From Anaerolineales bacterium UBA5069 (GTDB lineage: Bacteria; Chloroflexota; Anaerolineae; Caldilineales; Caldilineaceae): a DNA stretch of 6,880 nt. Position numbers and translations under genes: made by a program. Shown piece after piece: positions 1 to 6,103 of this stretch (its first letter is position 1; each line of letters begins with the position of its first letter). Where the stretch lies: the NCBI GenBank assembly GCA_002415895.1, contig DIAV01000146.1:1-6880 (forward strand). Direction: 5' to 3'. The notes beneath the pieces are model-generated. The model was not told where the DNA came from. It ran no database searches and was given only the letters and a program-made list of their open reading frames with translations.

Positions 1-30
1 ACAGACGCTGACTTGTCGCAGCTATCATGA
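1..30 (+). CDS. Possible C-terminal tail of an upstream gene (cas10/csm1 expected)
   Basis: Frame 1 is open from the window edge for nine codons, reads TDADLSQLS, and stops at TGA 28-30. Nine residues are too few to identify a protein. In type III-A loci the gene directly before csm2 is usually cas10 (csm1), the large subunit with the cyclic oligoadenylate-making Palm domains, so this could be its last codons. That is an inference from gene order only. Frame 3 stops even earlier (TGA 9-11). Frame 2 stays open into csm2, so the upstream gene could also end in another frame or outside the window. Confidence 0.25.
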   Translation, partial: TDADLSQLS

Positions 31-55
31 AAACGTACATGACTACCATGAATAT

Positions 56-60
56 GGAGG
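56..60 (+). promoter_or_regulatory. Strong Shine-Dalgarno site of csm2
   Basis: GGAGG at 56-60, followed by TGG, lies seven bases before the ATG at 68. It is close to the ideal anti-16S match and supports the start at 68 over the in-frame ATG at 74 and over any extension in the open frame upstream. Confidence 0.75.
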
Positions 61-67
61 TGGATCG

Positions 68-466
68 ATGGCCATGATTTCCGAAGGCGACCTGAAGCGA
101 ATCATCAACGACCCCGGCGACGCCAAGTTGCTCGTCAAAAGTGCCGACGAGGTTGGCAGGCGGCTCAAGGAGATGAATTTGACCAGCAGCCAGATTCGCG
201 CGCTGTTTGGCGAGGTGCGCCAAATTGAAGCGTTGTGGCGCACTGATGACGCCAGGGCGCGTAACCGCCTGATTCTGCTGAAGCCGAAGATGGCCTACCG
301 ATCAAGAAGGGAGAGAGGCCAGGGCGTTGCGGAGCTCGTGGGCGTGCTGGACCCGGCGGTTGATTTGGTGGTGCGCGACAGCAACGGTGAGTATGTGCGC
401 TTCCAACACTTTGTAGAGCTCTTTGAGGCGATTCTGGCTTATCACAAATTCTACGGTGGCAACTGA
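68..466 (+). CDS. csm2: Csm2, type III-A small subunit
   Basis: This 132-residue protein is a full-length Csm2 (TIGR01870 family), the small all-helical subunit. Several copies of it line the inner filament of the Csm complex opposite Csm3 and contact the crRNA-target RNA duplex; it acts in the cytoplasm and has no catalytic site. The family pattern is clear: LTSSQIRALFGEVRQIE at 38-54, the basic LILLKPKMAY at 68-77, and the C-terminal helix FQHFVELFEAILAYHKFYG at 112-130. Length is normal for the family. The start at 68 has a strong Shine-Dalgarno sequence; the frame is also open upstream to the window edge but has no ATG there. A 55-base gap separates it from csm3. Cas10 is expected upstream but is not visible. 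Confidence 0.95.
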   Translation: MAMISEGDLKRIINDPGDAKLLVKSADEVGRRLKEMNLTSSQIRALFGEVRQIEALWRTDDARARNRLILLKPKMAYRSRRERGQGVAELVGVLDPAVDLVVRDSNGEYVRFQHFVELFEAILAYHKFYGGN

Positions 467-507
467 TTGTTGACTGGCTCCCGGTGCAGCAAACGAAGCG
501 ACACAGC

Positions 508-513
508 AAGAGG
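508..513 (+). promoter_or_regulatory. Shine-Dalgarno site that fixes the csm3 start
   Basis: AAGAGG at 508-513 sits eight bases before the ATG at 522. The alternative in-frame GTG at 513 overlaps this site and would add only three residues (MLT), so the ATG at 522 is preferred. Confidence 0.7.
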
Positions 514-521
514 TGCTGACA

Positions 522-1340
522 ATGGCAGAACAACCGAAGAGCATCAAGCTCGAAGCGCGTGTTTTTATTACCTTTGACGTAAAAGCCCTGACGGGTCTGC
601 ATATCGGCGGCGCCGGTGGCGGTGTCGATATTGGCGGCGTGGACAAGACGGTTGTGCGCAACCCAGTGGACAACCGCCCCTATATCCCAGGCTCCTCGTT
701 GCGCGGCAAGCTGCGCAGCCTGCTGGAGAAGCAGCAGGGCAAGGTGCAAAACCAGCGCATCAACAATGGCTTCATCCACTCATGCGGCGCAGACCAAAAT
801 GGGAGCACTACCTATCCGGACTGCGACATTTGCCAGATCTTTGGTGTGACGGGCGACGTCAAGTATGCGACGCCCACGCGGCTGGCTGTGCGCGACGTGC
901 TCCTCAGTGATACAGCGGCGGCCACGCTGGAGAAGGCGCACACCGACCTGCCCTACACCGAGATCAAGGCCGAAGTGGCGATTGACCGTATTACGAGCCA
1001 GGCTAACCCGCGCCAGATGGAGCGCGTGCCTGCCGGCACCGTCTTCGAAGGCGCCGAACTGGTCTACAGCCTCTATAGCGGTGATGGCTGTGAGGTGGAG
1101 AAGGACATTGCGCGGCTGGCCGCGCTGTGCGATGCCATGCAGCTGCTGGAAGACGACTATTTGGGCGGCGGCGGTTCGCGCGGATCGGGCAGAGTGGGGT
1201 TGGAGAATATTCGTGTGGAAATGCGCGGCGGCATGCCGTTGGGCGATCGCGAGCAACTTGCGTCCCCGGAGAACGTCGGCGCGCTGCGGGCGCAGCTGGT
1301 TGATATTCAGAAGGCGCTGCGCAGCAAAGTCGGCGGGTGA
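522..1340 (+). CDS. csm3: Csm3, type III-A backbone RAMP and target-RNA nuclease
   Basis: Csm3 (TIGR02582 family) forms the multi-copy backbone of the Csm complex. It cradles the crRNA and cuts bound target RNA at six-base intervals. The 272-residue product shows TGLHIGG at 24-30, then GGVDKTVVRNP, where D41 aligns with the catalytic Asp33 of Streptococcus thermophilus Csm3. It also has IPGSSLRGKLR (55-65), DRITSQANPRQMER (155-168) and the glycine-rich loop LGGGGSRGSGRVG (214-226). An insert with H86, C88, C101 and C104 looks like a zinc site; some Csm3/Cas7 proteins bind zinc here. The Asp41 match implies that target-RNA slicing is intact. The stop is followed nine bases later by csm4. The Csm3 call is favoured over Cmr4 by the csm2/csm4/csm5 context and by the close match to Csm3 motifs. 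Confidence 0.96.
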   Translation: MAEQPKSIKLEARVFITFDVKALTGLHIGGAGGGVDIGGVDKTVVRNPVDNRPYIPGSSLRGKLRSLLEKQQGKVQNQRINNGFIHSCGADQNGSTTYPDCDICQIFGVTGDVKYATPTRLAVRDVLLSDTAAATLEKAHTDLPYTEIKAEVAIDRITSQANPRQMERVPAGTVFEGAELVYSLYSGDGCEVEKDIARLAALCDAMQLLEDDYLGGGGSRGSGRVGLENIRVEMRGGMPLGDREQLASPENVGALRAQLVDIQKALRSKVGG

Positions 1341-1349
1341 GGCGCAGCC

Positions 1350-2474
1350 ATGGCAAGAATCACGGCGTATCATCTTGAACTGCGTCACGGGCTGCACGTT
1401 GGCGAGCGCGGGCTGAGCCTTGAGGAGAGCGGCGCGACAGTTGCAGCCGACACGCTCTTTGGCGCGCTTGTCGAGAGTGCGCGCCGCGCCGGCCTGGACG
1501 CAACGCAGTTGACGCAGCCCTTTGTGGATGGCGACCCGCCCTTCCTGCTGACATCGGCGTTTCCGCGCGCCGGCGACGTCCGCTTCTATCCCATGCCGGT
1601 TTCTGCAGGCGCCCTGCTGGCGTCGGGCGGTGATGGCGTAGGGCTGAAACAACTAAAACGCACCCGTTTCCTGTCGGAGGCGCTCTTCCTGCGCGCGACG
1701 CGTGGCGAAAAGTTGGATGCCTGGTGGCCCGCGGAGGTCCACACGGCGGCGGATCGCGGGCTGTTTTTGCAGCACGGCGCGCTGTGGATGACGCGCGAGG
1801 AAGTTGCGCGTCTGCCTGAAGGCCTGCGCATGGACGCGCAAAACCAACGCGAACGGCCAATTGCGGCGCTGGCCGAGGCACGTGTAATGGACGCGGATCG
1901 GATTGCGCACGTTGCCGTCGATAGGGTGCGCTCGGCTTCAGACATCTACTTTGTGGGGCGCACCTTCTACGCACAGGGGTGCGGCCTGTGGTTTGGCGTG
2001 CAGTGGCGCCATCCAGATGCGCTGATTGGCGGGATTGCGGCAAGTGAACTGCTGGATCGGCTGCTGCAGATCCTCGGCGATGAAGGCGTGGGCGGCAAAC
2101 GCAGCTCGGGCAGCGGCCACTTCAGCGTGACAAGTGTGCCCAATGCGCTTGAAATTGCCGATGTGCGGCAAGGCGCGCCGACGTGGCTGCTGAGCCGGGT
2201 TTCGCCGGCCGCAGCAGATTTGCCCGGGCTGGTGCAGGGCAAGGGAGCCATGTATCGCACAGTTTCGGTTGCGGGCTGGATGCTGAACAACAGCGGCAGC
2301 GCACTGCGACGCAAACGTGTAACGCTGCTGGAAGAGGGCAGTTGGGTGACGCCGGGCGGCGATCTCTTTGGCAGGCTCGCGGATGTGCGGCCTGCGCACG
2401 GTGCAGCGCACGCCGTCTATCGGTACGGGCTGGGACTAGGGGCGGGGATTGGCGAGGGGCCAGGCCATGAGTAA
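1350..2474 (+). CDS. csm4: Csm4, type III-A Cas5-like RAMP subunit
   Basis: Csm4 (TIGR01903 family) is the Cas5-like subunit that grips the repeat-derived 5' tag of the crRNA and joins Cas10 to the Csm3 backbone. The 374-residue product shows VAADTLFGAL (31-40), FLSEALFLR (107-115), HVAVDRV (187-193) and the glycine-rich motif GGKRSSGSGHF (248-258). A C-terminal block, including YRTVSVAGW (302-310) and HAVYRYGLGL (354-363), is typical of the longer Csm4 proteins. It is longer than the roughly 300 residues of the Streptococcus protein. No catalytic residues are expected. The ATG at 1350 has GGGTGAGG at 1335-1342, seven bases upstream and overlapping the csm3 stop. Its own stop overlaps the csm5 start by eight bases, which suggests translational coupling. 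Confidence 0.93.
   Translation: MARITAYHLELRHGLHVGERGLSLEESGATVAADTLFGALVESARRAGLDATQLTQPFVDGDPPFLLTSAFPRAGDVRFYPMPVSAGALLASGGDGVGLKQLKRTRFLSEALFLRATRGEKLDAWWPAEVHTAADRGLFLQHGALWMTREEVARLPEGLRMDAQNQRERPIAALAEARVMDADRIAHVAVDRVRSASDIYFVGRTFYAQGCGLWFGVQWRHPDALIGGIAASELLDRLLQILGDEGVGGKRSSGSGHFSVTSVPNALEIADVRQGAPTWLLSRVSPAAADLPGLVQGKGAMYRTVSVAGWMLNNSGSALRRKRVTLLEEGSWVTPGGDLFGRLADVRPAHGAAHAVYRYGLGLGAGIGEGPGHE
2454..2459 (+). promoter_or_regulatory. Shine-Dalgarno site that fixes the csm5 start
   Basis: GAGGGG at 2454-2459, inside the end of csm4, lies seven bases before the ATG at 2467. An in-frame TTG at 2449 would put this site inside the coding region, so the ATG is preferred. Confidence 0.65.
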
Positions 2475-3600
2475 CTACCGCATGTACGATGTGGACGTGC
2501 AAACGCTTACGCCATTGCACATTGGGACCGGGCGCGAGCTTCTAAAAGATTTCGACTTCGCCGTGCGGGGTAGCCGCACGTATCGGCTGAACGAAGATGC
2601 GATTCTGGAAGAGAAAGGGGCGGATGACGCGGCCGCGGCAGCAGTGCTGGCCGGGACGCCACCGGCCCATCTTATCGAGGATCTGCTGGGCACAGCGGCG
2701 GGCGACGCGTTCGTGCGCTATTCGCTGCGCGGTGTGCCGCGCACACAGGGAACGGGTGCACGCCTGCGCGAGCAGATCAAGAGTGCGTATGATGAGGTGT
2801 ATTTGCCGGGCAGCAGCATAAAGGGCGCGCTGCGCACGTCGCTGCTGCGTGCGCTGTGGGCGCAGAAAGCAATGAAACCCGCAAGCGCGGCGCTTGGCCG
2901 CAACGCGAAGTTTGCGGCGCAACCCATCGAGAAGGAACTCATGGGGCGCGACCCCAACCATGATCTGCTGCGCGCGCTGCAGGTGGCCGACAGCGCGCTG
3001 CGGCGTGATGTGCCCCTGGGTGTGTTCAACGCGCGCGTTGTCACGCGCCGGGGCATTGGCGGCAACGAAAGAGGATCGGCGCCGATTGAAATGGAGGCCA
3101 TCCCCAGCGATCAGCTCTTTGCGCTGACTGTGCGCGTGGACCAGCAATTGTTTAGTACGTGGGCCCAGGGCGCCGAACTACCCACCGGGGGGCTGAGCCT
3201 GTTGGAACAACTGCCCGCGCTTGTGCAGCAACACGCAGCCGCAAGCATTGCCGGCGAGCGATCGTGGTTTGAGGGGCTGCCGGGGGGCGAAAGGGTGGCG
3301 GCGTGGTATGCCGAACTGGGCGGCCTCAAACTCGGAAATCGGCGCTGCCTCATGCAGCTGGGCTGGGGCACGGGCTGGGAGAGCAAGACGCTGGGCCTGC
3401 ATTTGCGCAGCGATGCGCGCTTTATGCAGAAGATTATGGACGACTACAGGATGACGCGCGGTATCAGGGTGCCCCCCGAGAAGTTCCCGGCAAGCCGCCG
3501 TGTTGTCATGAGCGTGAGCCATGACGCGCAGGGCCGCACGCAGGAACGCATTGTGTCGCCCTTCGGGTGGTGTTTACTAACGTTCAAGGAGCGGAAATGA
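2467..3600 (+). CDS. csm5: Csm5, type III-A RAMP at the crRNA 3' side
   Basis: Csm5 (TIGR01899 family) is the Cas7-like subunit that caps the Csm filament near the crRNA 3' end and, in studied systems, recruits host nucleases for 3' trimming. The 377-residue product begins with the RAMP strand QTLTPLHIGTG (12-22). It has LPGSSIKGALRTSLLRAL (113-130), the key RNA-binding motif, NARVVTRR (188-195) just after the mid-domain, and the C-terminal glycine-rich loop QLGWGTGWESKT (297-308). Length is normal. The start overlaps the csm4 stop as ATGAGTAA and the stop overlaps the next start as ATGA, so it sits in a tightly coupled unit. Residues 54-63 are alanine-rich and probably a variable loop. The chosen start drops six residues that a TTG start at 2449 would add. 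Confidence 0.94.
   Translation: MSNYRMYDVDVQTLTPLHIGTGRELLKDFDFAVRGSRTYRLNEDAILEEKGADDAAAAAVLAGTPPAHLIEDLLGTAAGDAFVRYSLRGVPRTQGTGARLREQIKSAYDEVYLPGSSIKGALRTSLLRALWAQKAMKPASAALGRNAKFAAQPIEKELMGRDPNHDLLRALQVADSALRRDVPLGVFNARVVTRRGIGGNERGSAPIEMEAIPSDQLFALTVRVDQQLFSTWAQGAELPTGGLSLLEQLPALVQQHAAASIAGERSWFEGLPGGERVAAWYAELGGLKLGNRRCLMQLGWGTGWESKTLGLHLRSDARFMQKIMDDYRMTRGIRVPPEKFPASRRVVMSVSHDAQGRTQERIVSPFGWCLLTFKERK
3586..3591 (+). promoter_or_regulatory. Shine-Dalgarno site of the CARF-HEPN gene
   Basis: AAGGAG at 3586-3591 lies five bases before the ATG at 3597. It rules against the in-frame GTG at 3567, which would add ten residues with no family similarity before the conserved MKAITFLG start. Confidence 0.75.
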
Positions 3601-4823
3601 AGGCGATTACTTTCCTCGGGGTCAGACCACAGACCGCACTCTATACAATGAACGGCAAGGAGTACGCGGCGAGCCAGTTTGGTGTCGCGCTGGCCCGCTT
3701 CATCCCCAACCTTACGCTGCGCGCGCTTGTGACGAAGAAGGCGCTGGACGAGCAGTATCCCGCGTTTGAGCGCGACGTCGAGGACTACGTCGCAGATGTG
3801 CGCGCAGTGCCAATTACTGATGGCAAAGACGCCGATGAATTGTGGCAGCTATTTGATAGTGTGGTTGACCAGATTGAAGAGAACGAAGAAGTCATCTTCG
3901 ACATCACGCACGGTTTTCGCTCGTTGCCGTTTCTTGCGTTTCTGGCGGCGGCCTACGTTCGAGTTGTCAAGCGCGCCCAGATCAAGGGCGTCTACTATGC
4001 CAATTATGATGCAGGTTTCGGCGACCCTCGCCAGGTGCCCGTGGTCGACCTCACCGAGTTTGTTGCGTTGCTTGACTGGATGATTGCAGCGGACCTCTTC
4101 AGCAAACGAGGCGACAGCAGCCGCCTCGCCGCTCTCATGCGCACCGATTTGAGGGAGATGACCCCGGCACAGCGCCAGATTCATAGAGAAGCAGCTTCTT
4201 CCACAATGGTGACAAGCATGACGAGTATCTCGAGCAGCCTGCGGCGGCTTCGCCCTGAGGAAGTGATGAAGGCCAGCCACCAACTCATCACACACCTTGA
4301 GGAAGGCGGAGACGCGTTCGCGCGGTCCGCTCGGCCATTTGTGCCCCTGCTTGATCAGGTGGCAGACGCCTATCGCCCGCTTGCCTTTGCAAACCCCAGA
4401 GAAGATCTCTACGCCGCGCTGGCAATTGAGCGTGAACTGGTTTCCTGGTACCTGGATCGAGGTTACCTGGTGCAAGCGACTGCCGTTGCGCGCGAGTGGC
4501 TGGTCACGTGGGCTCTCCTCCAGCAGGGCATCACAAGCATTTATGAGCGGGCATCACGTACGGATATGGAAAACGCCATCACTGCGCAGCGGGCGCATCA
4601 CAGTGGCCAACCCCGAGAGAGTCCGCTGAGTATTGCTGACATGCCGCACAGCAAAGAGCTTGCCGATCTGTTTCAAAACGTTGCGCGCGTGCGCAATGAT
4701 CTCCTGCACGCGGGGAAGAACGCGAGCCCGATGGAAGGCGGCACATTGGAGAAGAATATCCGCAAGTACTGTGACAAACTGGCCGACTTCCCGTTACCCA
4801 CACCCAAACAGACATCCCCATGA
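3597..4823 (+). CDS. csx2: CARF-HEPN ancillary ribonuclease, Csx1/Csx2 family (TIGR02221)
   Basis: This 408-residue protein has the architecture of a cyclic oligoadenylate-activated ribonuclease. The N-terminal half is a CARF domain: MKAITFLG (1-8), [13 protein letters not shown] (16-28) and the DxTHG motif in [10 protein letters not shown] (102-111), the hallmark of the TIGR02221/TIGR02549 group. The C-terminal half is helical and ends in a HEPN active site, RNDLLH, with R366 and H371 fitting R-x4-H. In this family a cyclic oligoadenylate made by target-bound Cas10 binds CARF dimers and activates nonspecific RNA cleavage, which can halt growth or kill the infected cell. The ligand is often cA4, but the ring size cannot be read here. 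The loop after FLG reads VRPQ where many relatives have a TG-type loop. The gene overlaps csm5 and csx15 by ATGA at either end, placing it in the operon. It is of Csm6/Csx1 type, not Can1/Card1. Confidence 0.92.
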   Translation: MKAITFLGVRPQTALYTMNGKEYAASQFGVALARFIPNLTLRALVTKKALDEQYPAFERDVEDYVADVRAVPITDGKDADELWQLFDSVVDQIEENEEVIFDITHGFRSLPFLAFLAAAYVRVVKRAQIKGVYYANYDAGFGDPRQVPVVDLTEFVALLDWMIAADLFSKRGDSSRLAALMRTDLREMTPAQRQIHREAASSTMVTSMTSISSSLRRLRPEEVMKASHQLITHLEEGGDAFARSARPFVPLLDQVADAYRPLAFANPREDLYAALAIERELVSWYLDRGYLVQATAVAREWLVTWALLQQGITSIYERASRTDMENAITAQRAHHSGQPRESPLSIADMPHSKELADLFQNVARVRNDLLHAGKNASPMEGGTLEKNIRKYCDKLADFPLPTPKQTSP

Positions 4824-5200
4824 TCCTCCTCAACTTCTCCCACCCGCTCACTGAAGCGCAGTTGGCGCAGATTGGTGCGCTGGCAGGGCGCGCCATCGCG
4901 CGCACAATCGACATCCCAACGCAGTTCGACGAGCAACTTCCCTTTGCGGCGCAGGCGCAGGCGCTGGTGGCAGGCGTGCCGTTGAGTTCTGCCCAGTGGC
5001 AGAGCGAGCCGCTGCTTGTGGTGCTGCCATCGCTCAACTTTATTGCGGCGTGCCTGCTGGCCGAAATGCACGGACGTATGGGCTACTTCCCGGTGGTGGT
5101 GCGCACGCGCCCCGAGGCGGGCTCGCTGCCGCGCCGGTACGAAATTGCCGAGCTGCTGGATCTGCAATCCGTACGCGAAGCTGCACGACGCACGCGCTAG
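4820..5200 (+). CDS. csx15: Csx15, small CRISPR ancillary protein, probable cyclic oligoadenylate regulator
   Basis: The 126-residue product matches what I recall of Csx15: a start of [18 protein letters not shown], then [12 protein letters not shown] (31-42), [20 protein letters not shown] (65-84) and [11 protein letters not shown] (85-95). It has no membrane segment or signal peptide, and the fold looks like a compact alpha/beta (Rossmann/CARF-like) domain. Csx15 occurs beside type III systems. My recollection, not checked here, is that recent work groups it with proteins that bind or degrade cyclic tetra-adenylate. That would make it an off-switch for the CARF-HEPN nuclease just upstream, and its ATGA overlap with that gene fits paired expression. 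It has no Shine-Dalgarno sequence of its own, so its translation probably depends on the upstream gene. The family call is fairly firm; the function is inferred. Confidence 0.82.
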   Translation: MILLNFSHPLTEAQLAQIGALAGRAIARTIDIPTQFDEQLPFAAQAQALVAGVPLSSAQWQSEPLLVVLPSLNFIAACLLAEMHGRMGYFPVVVRTRPEAGSLPRRYEIAELLDLQSVREAARRTR

Positions 5201-5245
5201 GCTGGCGCTGGCCCGCCATTCACCAGACTCCACGGAAACTCAAGA
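5201..5245 (+). other. Short csx15-cas6 intergenic gap
   Basis: These 45 bases separate the csx15 stop from the cas6 ATG. I see no terminator hairpin with a T-run, no repeat and no good Shine-Dalgarno sequence; only a weak purine run, GGAAA at 5234-5238, precedes the start. It is the second largest gap in the operon after the one before csm3. A minor internal promoter cannot be excluded but none is recognisable. Confidence 0.5.
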
Positions 5246-6103
5246 ATGCTGATCTCGATTGTGCTGCACCTTGAAGCGCCTGCGCCCGTGCGGCTGCCGC
5301 TGCATTTGGGGCGCGCCAACCATGCCGCCGCGCTGCGCCTGATTGGTGCGGCGGACGCGGCGCTTGCCCAGACGGTGCACGATGAGGAAGGGCCCAAACC
5401 GCTCACCTGCTCGGGCCTGCTGGGTGTGACGCCCGGGCGCGACGGCGTGGCTCTGCGCGCTGGTCAGGCGTGCGCCGTGCGCCTCACGGGCCTCAACCGT
5501 GCCGTGGGCCAGGCGCTGGAGGCAGGGCTGCTGCAGGCCGGGCAGCCCGAGACGTGGGAGCTTGATGGCATCCCTTTCCGCGTGACGGGGGCAACCTGCG
5601 ACCCGGCGGCGCATCCCTGGAGCGGGCGCTCAAGCTGCGCGCAACTGGCAGGCGCGGCGCTTGTGCAGGGCGACGAGGGGCGCACTGTCACCTTTGAGTT
5701 TGCCTCGCCCACCGCCTTCAAGTCGGCAGGCTACACGGTGCCCGTGCCCATGCCTGCACTCGTCTTTGGCAGCCTTGTTGAACGCTGGAACCACTTTGCC
5801 CCGCTGCGCCTGAGCGGCGAAATGCGCCGCTTTGCCAACGAGATGATGGTGATCAGCCGCTACAAGCTGGAGAGCCGCGCCGTGGCGCAGAAGAACGACG
5901 CCTGGCGCATTGGCGGCGTCGGCACTGTCACCTACCGCTCCATGAGCGCTGACCGCTACTGGCTGGGCGTGCTGCACGCGCTTGCGGCCTTTGCGCTCTA
6001 CAGCGGCGTGGGCGTGCAGACAGCAACCGGCATGGGGCAGGCGCGCGCCCAGGCGGCAACGCGTGTAGATGGACGCACAGAGAGGCGCGTCAACAATGCG
6101 TAG
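5246..6103 (+). CDS. cas6: Cas6, CRISPR repeat-specific endoribonuclease
   Basis: Cas6 cuts the CRISPR precursor transcript inside each repeat to give crRNAs for the Csm complex. The 285-residue product has the double ferredoxin-like pattern of the family. An N-terminal strand and helix carry H26 in [12 protein letters not shown] (23-34), a good candidate for the catalytic histidine. The second-domain block [12 protein letters not shown] (152-163) runs into [14 protein letters not shown] (173-186), followed by GGVGTVTY (223-230) and the C-terminal glycine-rich loop [14 protein letters not shown] (254-267) that binds RNA. Length is slightly above the usual 220-270. No start codon lies between the csx15 stop and the ATG at 5246, and the ribosome site is weak. 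The stop overlaps cas1 by eight bases. Type III systems use Cas6 in trans, so it need not stay in the Csm complex. Confidence 0.92.
   Translation: MLISIVLHLEAPAPVRLPLHLGRANHAAALRLIGAADAALAQTVHDEEGPKPLTCSGLLGVTPGRDGVALRAGQACAVRLTGLNRAVGQALEAGLLQAGQPETWELDGIPFRVTGATCDPAAHPWSGRSSCAQLAGAALVQGDEGRTVTFEFASPTAFKSAGYTVPVPMPALVFGSLVERWNHFAPLRLSGEMRRFANEMMVISRYKLESRAVAQKNDAWRIGGVGTVTYRSMSADRYWLGVLHALAAFALYSGVGVQTATGMGQARAQAATRVDGRTERRVNNA

Noticed and set aside
513..521. GTG at 513 as the csm3 start
   Set aside because: It overlaps the Shine-Dalgarno sequence AAGAGG (508-513) that serves the ATG at 522.
467..521. Promoter or attenuator between csm2 and csm3
   Set aside because: The 55-base gap shows no convincing -10/-35 pair, no stable hairpin with a T-run and no repeat; only the csm3 ribosome site is supported.
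165..1652. Long antisense open frames at 165-779 and 780-1652 across csm2, csm3 and csm4
   Set aside because: They mirror the codon bias of clear csm genes on the + strand, show no recognisable domain, and have low-complexity Arg/Ala/His/Gln-rich translations typical of high-GC shadows.
2449..2466. TTG at 2449 as the csm5 start
   Set aside because: The ATG at 2467 has a well-spaced GAGGGG and begins directly before the conserved first RAMP strand.
1360..2520. Antisense open frames over csm4 (1360-2043, 1938-2411, 2122-2520)
   Set aside because: They overlap a full-length Csm4 with family motifs, and their products are Arg/Pro/Ala-rich with no family resemblance.
3567..3596. GTG at 3567 as the start of the CARF-HEPN gene
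   Set aside because: The family begins at MKAITFLG, and AAGGAG at 3586-3591 is ideally placed for the ATG at 3597.
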